Part shown: one piece after another, positions 1 through 55,995 of the stretch
Layout of the letters: every line of letters starts with the position of its first letter
Numbering within the stretch: position 1 is the first letter of the stretch
Source of the DNA: Ailurus styani
Lineage: Eukaryota > Chordata > Mammalia > Carnivora > Ailuridae
NCBI GenBank assembly: GCA_002007465.1
Contig: LNAC01000039.1
Coordinates: 5,197,634 to 5,261,633 of the forward strand
DNA: 64,000 nucleotides
Direction: 5' to 3'
Translations under genes and position numbers: made by a program
Notes under the pieces: generated by a model
What the model saw: the letters and a program-made list of their open reading frames with translations, nothing else
Databases searched by the model: none
Told to the model about the DNA's origin: nothing

Positions 1-63
1 TGACTACTACCCAAATAGCAAGCTGTTTTTAGTAGATCAAAATGAAGCCTTGATTAGTTTCAT

Positions 64-505
64 TGTGTTTAGAGAAGAAAACCACAGGCCCCAAATGGTG
101 TCACTTAGGCCAAATCACCAAACCCGGGCTTAATACCTAATCTAATTGCAGTTTCAACTTTCCCCAGAAATGTAGTTTACCAGGTCAGTCAGGAAATTTT
201 CTGATAGGTTCCAAAGAGTCTGCCACCTGGGCCCTCTCCATTCCCTCAAAGGTAGAGGAGATAATTTGCATGACAAGACACCCCTCCCTTTCCCCCTAAG
301 GGAAAGAGACCGAGGCTGGAACAATCTTTTCTTCTCTTTTGCTAGTTTCTTGCCCGCCCTCCTTCCTATAAAAACCTTCCATTTTGTACAACTCCTGAGA
401 GCCCCCTTCAACTTGCTAAATGGGATGCTGCCAAATTCACAGATCATTTAATAAAGCCAATTCGATCTTCAAATTTACTCTGTGGGATTTTGTTTTTTAG
501 CCCGT
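64..505 (+). mobile_element. LTR-like element (probable solitary retroviral LTR)
   Basis: The segment has a promoter-like TATAAAAACC near 367, then about 80 bp further on AATAAAGCC near 450, followed by a T-rich end (GGGATTTTGTTTTTTAG). This order fits U3, R and U5 of an old endogenous-retrovirus LTR on the plus strand. No internal retroviral sequence flanks it, suggesting a solo LTR. The family and exact ends are not assigned; boundaries are estimates. Confidence 0.5.
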
Positions 506-1069
506 GGAATCAATGTTAGTGCTAGTGTGTACTCCCCTGCTTGCACGGACTCTTCCAAGAGAAGTATTTAGAGAAGAGGTTGTGTGAAAACACATTCCTT
601 TGTAGATATATTCAAAACGTAAGCCAGTTGAGGGACCTATTTATTATGTCTTTCTCGTTAATGTTTCTCTTGATTCCCGTTCCTTATCAGTGAGTTTATG
701 GCTCCCTTGCCTGTGGTTTTTTTTTTTATTATCTCCATCCTCTTGTTCCTCTCCCACCAGCACCCTGAGGTTCTAAATCTTTTTTTTCCCCTAACTTTTA
801 AGGGTGTCCCTTCCCCCTCCTTTCTTAGATCTTAGCTGGTTACTTTCCTTTTAAATGAGGATTTAAAAAAAAAAAAAAAGAAAGAAAATGACGGTTTTGT
901 GGGTTTGTTGGGGTTTTTTTTTGGTTTTTTGTTTGTTTTGTTTTGTTTTTGCAGTATTCCCTATGGTTTTCACAGGTATTTTTACCTCTCTCTTCCCAAA
1001 TACTAATAATACTATACTTTTTTCCCTTTAATTTCCCGAATTAGTAGTACAATCTGTAGAGGTCACTTT

Positions 1070-1276
1070 ATTTTATTTTATTTTTTAAAGATTTTATTTA
1101 TTTATTTGACAGACAGAGAGGGAGAGAGATCACAAATAGAGAGGCAGGCAGAGAGAGAGGAGGAAGCAGGCTTCCAGCTGAGCAGAGGGCTCGATGTGGG
1201 CCTCGATCCCAGGACCCTGAGATCATGACCTGTGCTGAAGGCAGAGGCTTTAACCCACTGAGCCACCCAGGCGCCC
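1070..1276 (-). mobile_element. CAN SINE, mustelid-type
   Basis: Complete minus-strand copy. On the plus strand it runs from TTTAAAGATTTTATTTATTT to CCACCCAGGCGCCC and contains GGCTTTAACCCACTGAGCC. Target-site duplication TGTAGAGGTCACTTT is perfect on both sides (1055-1069 and 1277-1291). Confidence 0.93.
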
Positions 1277-1469
1277 TGTAGAGGTCACTTTTAGACAGTA
1301 GACTTGAGCAACTGAAACTTGATCAAGGTAAATGGACCCAGAGAGACCCCCTGGCTGAATACAGACAGGCCTCTAGGGGGACTCACCTCAAGATATTCAT
1401 AGACCCTAACTGATCAGTGGGGTACTTCCGACCCGGCAGAGTTAGCAAAAAAAAAAAAAAAAAAAGGAG

Positions 1470-1647
1470 GGGGCCGGGNCTCGGCTCAGGTCATGATCTC
1501 AGGGTCCTGGGATCGAGGCCCGCATCGGGCTCCCTACTCAGCGGGGAGCCTGCTTCCTCCTCTCTCTCTCTGCCTGCCTCTCTGCCTACTTGTGATCTCT
1601 CTCTCTGTCAAATAAATAAATAAAATCTTTAAAAAAAAAAAAAAAAA
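1470..1647 (+). mobile_element. CAN SINE, head incomplete, contains an N
   Basis: The body and A-tail are normal (CTCGGCTCAGG to AAATCTTT plus A-run). The tRNA-like head is missing, and an ambiguous base sits at 1479 where about 35 bp should be. An A-run followed by GGAG lies on both sides and may be the target duplication. Confidence 0.85.
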
Positions 1648-2393
1648 GGAGAATTCCACAGTCACCATACCTCCTCACCTTCCCACTTTTAACTGCCGCC
1701 CTGACCCACGGCCTCGTGGTGGTGCACAGGCTCTCTGCTGTCCTGCCCGCAGCTCCCTTGTGGTGTATTCAGTAAAGTTCTATCTCCTTTGTTACCCTTT
1801 CACTGCCTGGACCACGGGCTGCCACCGGCTTCCACCCATCCTCACCCCAGGCACTCCCCTCCCATCGAGAGAGACACCATATTTAGACAGATACCACACA
1901 ACTGTAGGGTTGGTTTTTTTTTTTATCTTAATAATAAAAAGTATCTTCTAGTCTCAGAAATACTTCTAGTGAGATTTAACAGTGATTTCTGAAAAGTCTC
2001 AATCTTAATCCCTTTCTATGTTTACATATGGCTACTTACTGATTATTTCCTCTCAGTGACAGCAAATCTTTCTCAAGCATGCAGCTTATTTTGTCCAAAA
2101 TAAGCCGACGCTCCTCTCTTTCAGTTGCTTATCTAGTTATCTTTTTCTGACCCAAAGCTGACAGGCTGCTGGAAGAGTAATATGAGAAATTTTCTTTGAG
2201 AAGAGAGATGCCTGCCTCACCTTCCCTCCTCAGGAAGTCAGGAAAAAAGTCAAGAATGAAATGTTTCGCAATTACATGCGACATGACCAAAATCTTCATT
2301 TTCATATAATGACCTAGAAATAGGATTGTAGCATTTGTACAAACTTTAAAGTACTACTTAAGTCTAAAAGGCTCTATTATAAAATTGACTTCC

Positions 2394-2569
2394 GGGTTGC
2401 CTGGGTGGCTCAGTCCGTTGAGCGTCAGCCTTTAGACCCTCCTGATTCTAGGGTCCTGGCATCGAGTCCCTCCATGGGGCTTCCCGCTCAGCCTCACGTC
2501 TGCTTCTCCCTCTCTCTGCCCCTCCCCACTGCGCCTGTTTCCTTGTGCTCTTTCTCTCCTTAAAAAAAA
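2394..2569 (+). mobile_element. Older CAN SINE
   Basis: Diverged plus-strand copy with head GGGTTGCCTGGGTGGCTCAG, body CTAGGGTCCTGGCATCGAG and a short A-run ending 59 bp before the exon 12 donor. Confidence 0.85.
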
Positions 2570-2585
2570 TCCTACTTCCATTTCA

Positions 2586-46435
<43,850 letters not shown>

Positions 46436-46439
46436 TGTT

Positions 46440-46870
46440 TAAACATTATTTTGAACAGGTAATACATTTACATGGTCCAAAAATCAAAAGTACATAAAAG
46501 GCTATACACTGAGATGTCTCATTACCATGCCTGCCCCTGGTGACCTTAGTCCTCCTCACCTGCTAGAACTGACAACTTTTATTAGTTAATCCTTCCAGTG
46601 TTTCTTTATGCCAATTAAAGCAAATATGAATATATATTTTTATCTCTCCTTATTTACTCAAAAGACAGCACTTAATTTTTTTTCAATACAATCTATCCTA
46701 GAAATTCTCTCCAATATCAGTATACAATATTAGTAGGTAGAAATCTTTTTCTTTATTACAGCAGCAATATATTTCTAGGTCTTTTCCTTTCTAGTTCTTT
46801 TTTTTTAATTGTGGTAAAATACACATAACATAAATTACCATTTTAACCATTTTTAAATGTACAGTTAGGC
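46440..46870 (-). mobile_element. Old L1 3' UTR pieces, orientation tentative
   Basis: AGGTAATACATTTACATGGT with CAAAAATCAAAAGTACATAA, and near 46812 TGTGGTAAAATACACATAAC with ATTACCATTTTAACCATTTT, both familiar from old L1 tails. Confidence 0.5.
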
Positions 46871-47389
46871 TTTGATACTTGTTTTGCAGAAATATCTCAC
46901 TTGTACTAGCAAGAAGCTGTTACAGTCTTTATTCATTCAAGTAAGGCAAGGGATAAGACAAAGGCCAAATAACGGGGAGCCTTGTAGGCCATGTGGAAGT
47001 GTCTCCAGCAAGGCTCTCTAATATCACTGGAAGTTTGCTGGGCACAGGGGGTTAGTGGAGAAGCCAGCTGATATTAAAGGTCCCACACTTGGACTATCTC
47101 CTGCGCGTGTCTCATGGTCAGGTCACCGAACAGGGAAGTCTGAGTGTGATGGAATTTAAGAAGACTCTCAGCTTTGGCTTCACGGAATCATCTGTGCTTT
47201 ATGTGTATTTATATTCTGCTTTATTCTGCTTTAATTGTTTATAACTGCCTCCCATTAAACCCTGAGAACAATTTTTAATGTATCCCTGTAACCCCAGGGA
47301 CGAAAGCAGAGCCTGGCATATAGAAGAAAGAAGCCCTGTTTTTAGTGATCTCATCCAGTTGGAGGACTCTACATGTCACCGCTGTGCGT

Positions 47390-47735
47390 GAACTCCCAAA
47401 TGTTTATCTCTAGCCCGCACATCTTCCCTGAACTCCAGCGACGTGTATCCAACCACATCAACATCTCCGCTTGAATGTCTCCGGGCTCACACTGAGGTGG
47501 TGATGTCCCGCTCCCCTGCCCTCTACCTCAACTGCTTTTCCCCGGCTCAGGTCACAGCAACCGCATCGTTCCAGTTACTCAGGTAAACAACTTCATCTAC
47601 TCTAACTCTATTCACAACAGCACCTTCTTAGCGAGTCTTTCCTGGTTCTTCTATTTGAAATTATAACCTCCCTCTGCACCTCTGTTTTTCTGCAAAGCAT
47701 TATCACTGTCAAACATATTATAACTCTGTATTCCT
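47390..47735 (+). repeat. L2 fragment
   Basis: Decayed L2-like stretch: CTCCCCTGCCCTCTACCTCA and TTCTTAGCGAGTCTTTCCTG. Family call is by general resemblance. Confidence 0.5.
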
Positions 47736-48439
47736 TATCTATAGTTTTAAAGAGCTCAGAAAACAAAGCTTTCTAGGAACTCATGTAAGAAAAAAAATTT
47801 AACTTCTATGAAAAAAAATGCACTGTCAAAGGCACATCCTTTCAGGTTATCAGATTCTGATTCTATGGAAGCTGTTTTACAACTCTGTACATTAGAAGTA
47901 ACTGATGACAATGCAGGATAATTCTTGTCTATACACATAGAAACTGTCCTGTCCAGGAGAGGTTCACTGACTTCCCTCTCCTGTTCTGGAAGAGGGAAGT
48001 TCTGCCTCAATTTGCCCATCATTTTAATACTCCTGATCTATAAACATGTCTAAGGATTCTCCTTTCAATGGGCTATACCATCTACTGGGCTCCTTCATTT
48101 AATAAGTTAAATAAAAATCTTCAAAATGTGTTCATTTTATATCTGTATCGCATCATAATTTTAACTTTTTTTGACAATTATCCTTTGATACTCATTTTGC
48201 AGAAATATCTCACCTACACTAATGTGAAGCTGTTATAGTCTTTATTCATCCAAGTGTGAATGATCATACTTCTATACTAAAGAATATTAACAGGTTTGAT
48301 TACTGCTTTCCTGGGTGTTAGGTAACATAATATATAGACCATATTATATTTCTAAAATCTTTTTAAATATTTTGAATCTAAAACACATCTGGTTCCTGAA
48401 GCTTCAGTTAAGGAATTGGAGACCTAGGTATTTTTTATT

Positions 48440-48530
48440 TATGTTATCTTGTTTATTGTCTTTCTCCATTAACCTATAAGCTCTATGAAGGCAAAGTTGT
48501 TGCTGGTTTTATACCCACCCCCCCATGTTT
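48440..48530 (+). repeat. L2 3' end, first part
   Basis: CCTATAAGCTCTATGAAGGC and AAAGTTGTTGCTGG. It resumes after the SINE at 48747 with GGTGTCTGGCACATAGTAAG. Confidence 0.7.
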
Positions 48531-48746
48531 ATTTTATTTTATTTTATTTTATTTAAAGATTTTATTTATTTATTTGACAGAGGGAGAGAGATCACAAGTA
48601 TGCAGAGAGGCAGGCAGAGAGAGAGGAGGAAGCAGGCTCCCCGCTGAGCAGGGAGCCCGATGCGGGCCTCGATCCCAGGACCCTGAGATCATGACCTGAG
48701 CCGAAGGCAGAGGCTTTAACCCACTGAGCCACCCAGGCGCCCCCCG
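48531..48746 (-). mobile_element. CAN SINE, mustelid-type, inserted in L2
   Basis: (TTTTA)n tail, GGCTTTAACCCACTGAGCC and CCACCCAGGCGCCCC. CCATGTTTA flanks both ends. Confidence 0.93.
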
Positions 48747-48815
48747 CACCATGTTTAAAATGGTGTCTGGCACATAGTAAGCACTCAATAAATATTTGCC
48801 ACAAGAATTAAATCT
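48747..48815 (+). repeat. L2 3' end, second part
   Basis: GGTGTCTGGCACATAGTAAG and CACTCAATAAATATTTGCC, the classic L2 terminus. Confidence 0.75.
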
Positions 48816-49379
48816 ACTGAACGTACCTAGTTCTTACAGAATAAACCAGTAAACAGCTTGGAATATTATTAAACTCTGGTATCCTTCCAAAGGTGTTTTG
48901 AATGCTTTTGTTTTTAATAAACTGAATAGACTATGTCTAATACAGTTTTTCTAAGGATACTGACTTTCGGCAAGCTACATCTATTTTAAGCTTAAAAAGG
49001 AATAGTTCTCTCAACCAGTGCCCACACTCCCAGAAGCAGAAGAGAGCTGCTTGATGTGAAGAACAGAAACAAAGCTCTTAATAGCTCAGGGTGAGGTATT
49101 TTACCTGCGCAGAACCTGAGACGGAAAAGGGTGCTGTGAGGGTGTTTCCTGAAAGGACTATAAATGAAATAAGCACTACAAAATTCTGAAGAAAATGCCC
49201 ACAGGAAAATGGGACCCAAGGGAGACACACCTGAGGAACAAAACAGAGATGAATCCCATCACTGGCTACTTTCAAGGCTAGTTTGCTACCCAAATGCTAG
49301 ACACTAAACAAGTGCCGCATAAGAGTATATTCTCTACTCCAATTTACTGAAGCTGACAAATGAAAAAAAGGAAATTTCT

Positions 49380-49690
49380 CTACCACTCTTTACTGGAAAA
49401 ACAAATGTCCAGTAACAAGAAAGCCGATAAGTGAATTACGGTATATCCACATATTGTAGCCTCTTATGCATATGCCAAGAGTTTTTAAATACACGAGAAA
49501 AGACTTACACTATAACATTATGATATAATATAAAAAGGCTGCAAAATATTAAATGTCTATAAAATAGGAATTACATCAAAACATCAATATAGTTATCTTA
49601 GGGTGGTGGGATTAGGTGTGATTTTTACTTCTAGTTTTCTATTTTACAAGTTTTCTATAATGAACTCCTATAATTTTCTATTCTTATTTG
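49380..49690 (+). mobile_element. Old L1 3' fragment
   Basis: GTGAATTACGGTATATCCAC and ATATTGTAGCCTCTTATGC, then TTTTACAAGTTTTCTATAAT, the order seen in old L1 3' ends. Confidence 0.65.
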
Positions 49691-50187
49691 ATCTGTTGAA
49701 AGTAACTGTGTGATTCATTTGACTATCAATCTTTCCCATGGTGAAAATGGCTTTACTTTAGGAAACAGTGAGTGTTTCATCCTTTTAAGTGTATGACCCC
49801 CCGGGGCCCCACATACACAAAAAAGGAAGGCAAATGAAGCACTCTATCATATGGCAAAGAGTGGACTCTAAAATGCCACAGTATCCCTAAACCGAAATCT
49901 AAGAGTTAGCATTTTAAAATCTGCCACGTCCACATCTGTGACAGCAGCCCTTTCGGAAGCTGGTCTTTGCAAGCGCGGGGATGCATTATAACCTTCCAGC
50001 AGGTGGCACTCATACTCTGAAAAGGGGTCTATAAAACAGTAGCCCAGCTCTGGTTCAAGGTGGCCCTAAATTACTTGGCTTTATTTTACTTTAGGGACAC
50101 TGCTTAGGTACCAGTCATAAGCTTCAGGGAGGTCAATGCCCCTACTGCCACAAAGTAGAGGGGACAGTGAAGCAGCAGGCATAACGC

Positions 50188-50424
50188 AAAAAGTACGGGT
50201 TTCAGGATTCCGAGATCTGAGTTTGAGTTCTGACTTATTAAATGTATGATATAAAGCAAGTCGACTTAAAAACCCCTCTGGGTCTCATGGAATAATGAAT
50301 ATCTACTGCCAAACACAAATGCAGGATCTGTAAGAATTAAATGAACATAAGTACACTGACTATGTAACACAATGCATAGGACATATTAAGTACTTGATAA
50401 ATTATAGTTATTACTCTTATTAAC
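50188..50424 (+). repeat. MIR SINE
   Basis: GATCTGAGTTTGAGTTCTGA, then AGGATCTGTAAGAATTAAAT and ATATTAAGTACTTGATAAAT; a diverged MIR. Confidence 0.65.
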
Positions 50425-50646
50425 TTTTTTTGAAAGATATTTACCCATTCACTTACTTATTTTTAAGATTTTATTAATTTATTTGACAGAAAGAGAGACA
50501 GCGAGAGAGGGAACACAAGCAGGGGGAGTGGGAGAGGGAGAAACAGGCTCCCCACAGAGCAGGGAGCCCTATGTGGGGCTCGATCCCAGGACCCTGGGAT
50601 CATGACCTGAGCTGAAGGCAGACAACTGAACCACCCTGGCGCCCCT
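50425..50646 (-). mobile_element. CAN SINE
   Basis: AAGATTTTATTAATTTATTT to CCACCCTGGCGCCCC, flanked by ACTCTTATTAA on both sides. Confidence 0.88.
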
Positions 50647-50821
50647 AATTAACTCTTATTAATAGGAATGTGATGTGGACTAAATGACATAATATATGCA
50701 GAATGCCTGGCATACCATAAGTTCTTGATGAATAATAGCTATTATTGCCCATGTACATAAGTGGAAGAGACCAACCAGTCTGGGCAGTCAGAGAGCCTGT
50801 TAAAGCACAGATGTGCAGCTG

Positions 50822-50942
50822 TGGTTGCGCGGGTGGCTCTGTCCATTAAGTGTCTGCCTTCAGCTCGGGTCATGATCCCCGGTCCTGGGATCCTGGCACT
50901 GAGCCTGGCATCAGGCTCCTTGCTCAGTGGGGAGCCGGCTTC
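50822..50942 (+). mobile_element. CAN SINE half, left arm of an inverted pair
   Basis: Head and body GCGGGTGGCTCTGTCCATTA to GTGGGGAGCCGGCTTCT, stopping before any A-tail and joined directly to the inverted half that follows. Confidence 0.88.
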
Positions 50943-51043
50943 TGAGCAGGAAGCCTGAAGTGGGGCTCAATCCCAGGAGGACCCTGGGATCATGACCTGA
51001 GTCAAAGGCAGATGCTTAACCAATGGAGACACCCAGGCGCCCC
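50943..51043 (-). mobile_element. CAN SINE half, right arm of an inverted pair
   Basis: GAGCAGGAAGCCTGAAGTGG to GACACCCAGGCGCCCC, the minus-strand head of a second SINE, also lacking its tail. Confidence 0.88.
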
Positions 51044-51439
51044 TAAACTATACATGTTTTATAACCACTCTGAATATACAAAGTTTAAATATGAAAAACA
51101 AAACCAATGCAAATCGAAATAAAGAGTTTACAAAGTAAAACCTAAGTAACTGGAATTCTCAAGGGCTTTCTGATTCAATGAGTGGTAATCAGAAAATCTT
51201 TTCTTGTTTCAATACTCCTGGTTGAAAATTTTCCCCACTTTCACAATTATCGAAACTAAATTTGTCTCTGACTCTGGACATTGTTTTAGAGTCTTGGGGT
51301 TTCAATAAATAAACTAACAAATGTTTATTTTCTTCTCATCTATCCTTTTTTGTGGTAGGAGTAAAAGGAGGGAGGGGAAAAAAGTCTAATTTAAAACTCT
51401 GTATTTAGATCCTTGCTTTAAAAGAAAAAAAAAGGACTG

Positions 51440-51928
51440 TCTTATTCTCCATAATTCTGTCTCTGGTTCTTTTCCTTCTCTATTCTGTAGTCCCTTTCGA
51501 CATCTTACTCATGTGTCTGACATTAGCTACTACTTTTATGGAGAATCTCAAATCTCAATCTCTAGTTCTAATCTTGCCCCTAAACTCTGACGTCAATTTC
51601 CAACTATGCATAAATACATCCACATGAAATCCCACTGCACCTAATCCACAGATCCAAGATTGAACATCACTTGTCCACCTCTACCTCTTAGTGTGTCCAC
51701 TATTTTTGCAATTACACTAATATTTCCTAATCACCAAGGTAGGCTCAAAACCTACAATCAATCAGTGTTCAGCCACTAAACAAGTGCTGCCTTTGCCTTT
51801 TCAATATCACTCATAAATTCTCTTTTTCACACATGTGCTCCTGTCTCTGCCTGGAAAGATCTTCCCTATTCTCTTTGTCTGATTAATGCCTACCAGGCTT
51901 TTTAGAAAGGAAGAATTTATCACTGCTT
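51440..51928 (+). repeat. L2 fragment, first part
   Basis: CTCTGACGTCAATTTCCAAC, CATCCACATGAAATCCCACT and CTGCCTGGAAAGATCTTCCC follow the L2 3' order; interrupted by a SINE. Confidence 0.65.
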
Positions 51929-52137
51929 TTTTTTTTTTTTTAAAGATTGTACTTATTTATTTGACACAGAGAGAGCAAGCGAGAGAGACAGCAAGCACAA
52001 GCAGGGGGAAGGACAGGCAGGGGAGAAGCAGGCTCCCCGCTGAGCAAGGAGCCCGATGTGGGGCTCGATCCCAGGACCCTGGGATCATGACCTGAGCTGA
52101 AGGCAGCCACTTAACCAACTGAGCCACCCAGGCGCCC
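51929..52137 (-). mobile_element. CAN SINE inserted in L2
   Basis: T-run AAAGATTGTACTTATTTATT to CCACCCAGGCGCCC. Perfect duplication TTTATCACTGCTT on both sides. Confidence 0.94.
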
Positions 52138-52400
52138 TTTTATCACTGCTTCTGAGAAGTCTTCCCTGAAACTCGTAGTCAGAACTGGGTATCTCTCTTC
52201 TGTTTCCATCCATCCTGTATTTCTTGTTAACACACCACTAATTAAGTAAAATTATGATGTAGTTTAATTCTCTATCTCCCTTAATAGATTTAAGGTCCTC
52301 GAGTGCAGGGACTATGTCTTCCATCTCTACATTTCCACTATCTTGAACAAGCCAGACACACAGTAGCTGTACAACAAATGCTGGCTCAATTAATGAGTGA
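52138..52400 (+). repeat. L2 3' end, second part
   Basis: GAGAAGTCTTCCCTGAAACT, TCGAGTGCAGGGACTATGTC and CACAGTAGCTGTACAACAAA. Confidence 0.72.
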
Positions 52401-52429
52401 TCATGTATCCCCTATCTCTTCTATTCTTT

Positions 52430-52613
52430 TATAAGATTTTTTTATTTATTCAAGAGAGAGAGAAAGAGCACACGAGCAGGGAGGGGAAGAGCAGAGGGAG
52501 AAGCAGACTCCCCGCCAAGCAGGGAGCCCAATGCAGGGCTTGATCCCAGGACCCTAAGATCATAACCCAAGCCGAAGGCAGACGCTTAACTGACTGAGCC
52601 ATCCAGGCGTCCC
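52430..52613 (-). mobile_element. CAN SINE, older
   Basis: AAGATTTTTTTATTTATTCA to GAGCCATCCAGGCGTCCC; flanks CTATCTCTTCT / CTATCCCTTCT are similar. Confidence 0.88.
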
Positions 52614-55060
52614 TCTCCTATCCCTTCTAACACATTCTATGCACTGACATCAGAATATCTTCCTAAAATAAACTGTCTGATAATGCTAACTCTCCCACTC
52701 CAAAATCTTAAATGACTTCAAAGTTAAAACTCCTAAACACAACATTCAAAACCACCCACTCCAAAGTGGGGACAGGGTGCTGGGGGGAGCTGATACTCAA
52801 GAAAAAACTGCATTGTAAATGAGGCAGATGGATAAGATCCAGATTAAGGACCAGTGAGTTTCTCCCTGATAAAGGGAGTACCCCAATTGCCATATATTGT
52901 GGCCTTCACAATAAGGATATCCCCTTATGCCATCATCATGAATGGGCTCCCAAGGTCTCAGAATTCATCCCATTACCCAATATCTCCCACAAAGCCTTGC
53001 CATAGGACATGCAGATGAGGCAGAAGTATGATAGAAAATACCCAGCAGCTAGCAATGATAAAGAAAAAAAGAAAGAAAAAAAGAAGTTAAAATTCCTTAA
53101 TAAACGAGCGCCTAGCCTACTGCAGGCACAGAGAGCCTCAGGTTAAGTTTACCGCATAACGGAGAGCAAAGAGGAGAAAGAGTAAAGAAATAATTTTTAA
53201 ATTATAATTATGATGAGGCTATTAAGAAAAATACAGAATATGCATATACAGCAAAGCTCACCTGCTCTGGGAAGTCAGAGCAGGTGCTCCTAAGGCAGTC
53301 TGCTTGTTGGAAAGAGAACTGAGAAGTCCAGAGCCTCCACCAGCAAGCAAGTGCACTGGCGGTTACTCTCCCCATGACTTGAAGACACCAACTCTAAGAA
53401 CTCCTTCACCATTCATCTTTTAGGAGCACGTATCAAATGAAATTCCGACTTTATTCTAAATTTGCCATGGCAGACTTCTTTCACTGTGTAACAGAGATGT
53501 GTCTTTTCTTTCCAGATGAGTATTTAAAATCACCTAGCCCAGGACCTGGCACAAAGTAGGCACTCAGCAAGTTTTGTTGAAAGAAAAAATGAAAGCAATA
53601 GTACATGAGTTGGTTTTCAAACACATTGGTTAAGTAGCATTTATTCCACATTGAAAAAATAGTATTTTCAAAACCAGGAAACAAAATTTCTAACAAGGAA
53701 TTTAGTAAGTCTGAAAATTGAAGTTGGTATTTGACGAGTTAAGCAAATAAATTAGTACTTTTATCCTAAATGGCCATAACAAACTTTATTTTTATTTCAG
53801 TGCGCTCTCAAGCTATCTGGGTTCACGCCTAGCCTGCACCTTTATAGCCTATACTTCTAAAATATATGGTTTACCTTTTCTTTAATAAAAGCAGGCAACC
53901 AAGTAGCCCTGAAAGTCATCCCCTACCCACTCCCTCCCTCCCTTCCCGCCATCTAGATGGTTCCAGCGGCGGAGGATCTTTGGGGAAGGAGGGGGTTTCG
54001 CTTTCTCAAGGAACCTGTTTCCTCCATGTTGGATATTCTGCTCTTCAGAATGACTGGCATTACCAGCAGTCAGACACTCCTCCCATACAACCACAAGAAA
54101 TTGCACTAACATTTACAATTTATAGCTAAAGGTTTTGATTAATTATTAATAGCTAAAATACCAATACCAGTAACTCAACGTATTTCACATCACTATGCTT
54201 CCAGAGAAGATAAACACAGTGAAGTCAAGGCTTAGATAAATTAATCATTTATAGCTCCTTAAGACCTCACGGGAATTTAAACAGTAGTAATAAGTAAAGC
54301 TACTAAATGACCTGACCAAAATGCAATCCAGGAAATGTCTACTGTATTGTTTCCATTAAATAGAAAATCCACTTCCTTCCTACTTTGCTAAAAAACCTTT
54401 GAAGGCATTATAAGCAAACACAGAGGGGGGTGAGTTTCCACAATGAAATAAATGACTTCTTTTATATTAAGTAACTACTAGAATGAATAAATCCTAAATA
54501 TTTCCACTGAGTTTTAACTTTACTTTTTTAAAAGAGCTACACTGTGGCATATATGACTTTAGGAAAATATGTTAAAACAATTAGGGGGGAAAATCCTGGT
54601 AATCACTACATTATAAAAATGAAAGATAATTCAAAATACTGAGACTTTCAATAATATTGTGTTTAGCAGAGCACAGATGCAAAAAAGGACATTAACTTTA
54701 AAGTAAGCTTTCTTTGAATAATCTTCGAGCTTTGAAATGTCTTCATTCAAGGCTGCTCAAAAATACATTATAAAATGTCAAATCTCACTAGACCCTCCTC
54801 TTTCAAATGTAATTCTTCAACATAAGTTCTGGTCACACTTAAAACAAACAAACATCTGCTATAGGGAAAAGCTCCTTTTGAATAAAATTCATAGGGAAAA
54901 GATTAACAAAACTATCTTGTTCAGAAAATATATCCTTAAACAAAGTCAAAGGCTAACAACAAATGTGGAAAACATCACCAAATTGTAAGACATTAACATT
55001 AAAGGGCTAATTTGCTTGATTTATAGGGCTTACAAAAATCATTTAAAAAAACATTCCAAT
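52614..55060. other. Intron 2 segment, no gene seen
   Basis: Unique or decayed sequence. A short L2/MIR-like terminus (GACCTGGCACAAAGTAGGCA) is near 53541. No exon 2 candidate. Confidence 0.45.
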
Positions 55061-55426
55061 AAAACAACAGGAAAAGAATATGAATAGACATTTCACAAAA
55101 GGAAATACAAATTAAAATAGTAAAAAACTGTATGAAGATATAACTATCTCACAATATAAGAATGCAAACTGAAGTAATGAAGATATTTTTCATCTATGAG
55201 ATTGGGAAAAATTTTAAAGCTTAAGAGTTTCTAAATGGTATCAATAAGAAACTGGCTGAATAAATTAAAGGCCCATCCTACAGTGGAATATCATATAGCC
55301 ATTACAAAGAATGCATGAGAATTAGATAGATCTGTATTGTTGGTGTGGAAAGAGTACCAAGATAAAATGTTAAGTGACACAGATAAGACAGAATATATAA
55401 TATCTTTTGGTACTTTTAAAAGATAC
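55061..55426 (+). mobile_element. Old L1 3' fragment
   Basis: AGAAACTGGCTGAATAAATT and GGAATATCATATAGCCATTA. It probably continues after the SINE pair, to about 55980. Confidence 0.6.
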
Positions 55427-55621
55427 AGGGGAGCCTGGGTAGCTCAGTCGTTGGTTGAGCATCAGACTCTTGGCTTAACCTCAAGTTGTAATCTTGGGGT
55501 CGTGGGATCAACTCCTTGTCAGGTTCTGTGCTCCAGGCAAAGGGTGCTTGTCCCTCTCCTTCCCTCTCTGGCCCTCCCCCCACTCGCACGCATATTCTGT
55601 TTCTCTAAAGTAAATGAACAA
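55427..55621 (+). mobile_element. CAN SINE, older, with another SINE in its tail
   Basis: GGGAGCCTGGGTAGCTCAGT to TTCTCTAAAGTAAATGAACA. Its tail resumes at about 55807 after the second SINE. Confidence 0.82.
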
Positions 55622-55622
55622 A

Positions 55623-55803
55623 GGGAGCCTGGGTGGCTCAGTAGGTTAAGCAGCTGCCTTCAGCTCAGGTTATGATCCCAGGGTCCTGACATCAAGTCCT
55701 GCTGAGCAGGGAGCCTGCTTTTCCCTCTCTCTCTCCCCATGCTCATGTGCTCTCTCCCTCTCCCTCTCAAAAATAAATAAAATCTTTAAAAAACTAAAAT
55801 AAA
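55623..55803 (+). mobile_element. CAN SINE inserted into the preceding SINE tail
   Basis: GGGAGCCTGGGTGGCTCAGT to AAATAAATAAAATCTTT plus A. TAAATGAACAAA before and TAAATGAATAAA after suggest the site. Confidence 0.85.
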
Positions 55804-55995
55804 ACAAAATAAAATAAATGAATAAAATCTTTGAAAAATTTTTAAAAAAATAGAAGACATATATGTGCTAATACACACATAAAAATACATTAGTAAGGCC
55901 AAAAGAAGTCATTTATAGTAGCTACTTTTGTACAGAAGCACCAGGCTGAGAAAGAGGTTTAAAATTTTTCATTTTAAATCTTTCCATATTTTTTG

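Noticed and set aside
154..447. 97-codon minus-strand open frame in the LTR-like element
   Set aside because: It lies across U3/R-like non-coding sequence on the opposite strand and shows no retroviral protein resemblance.
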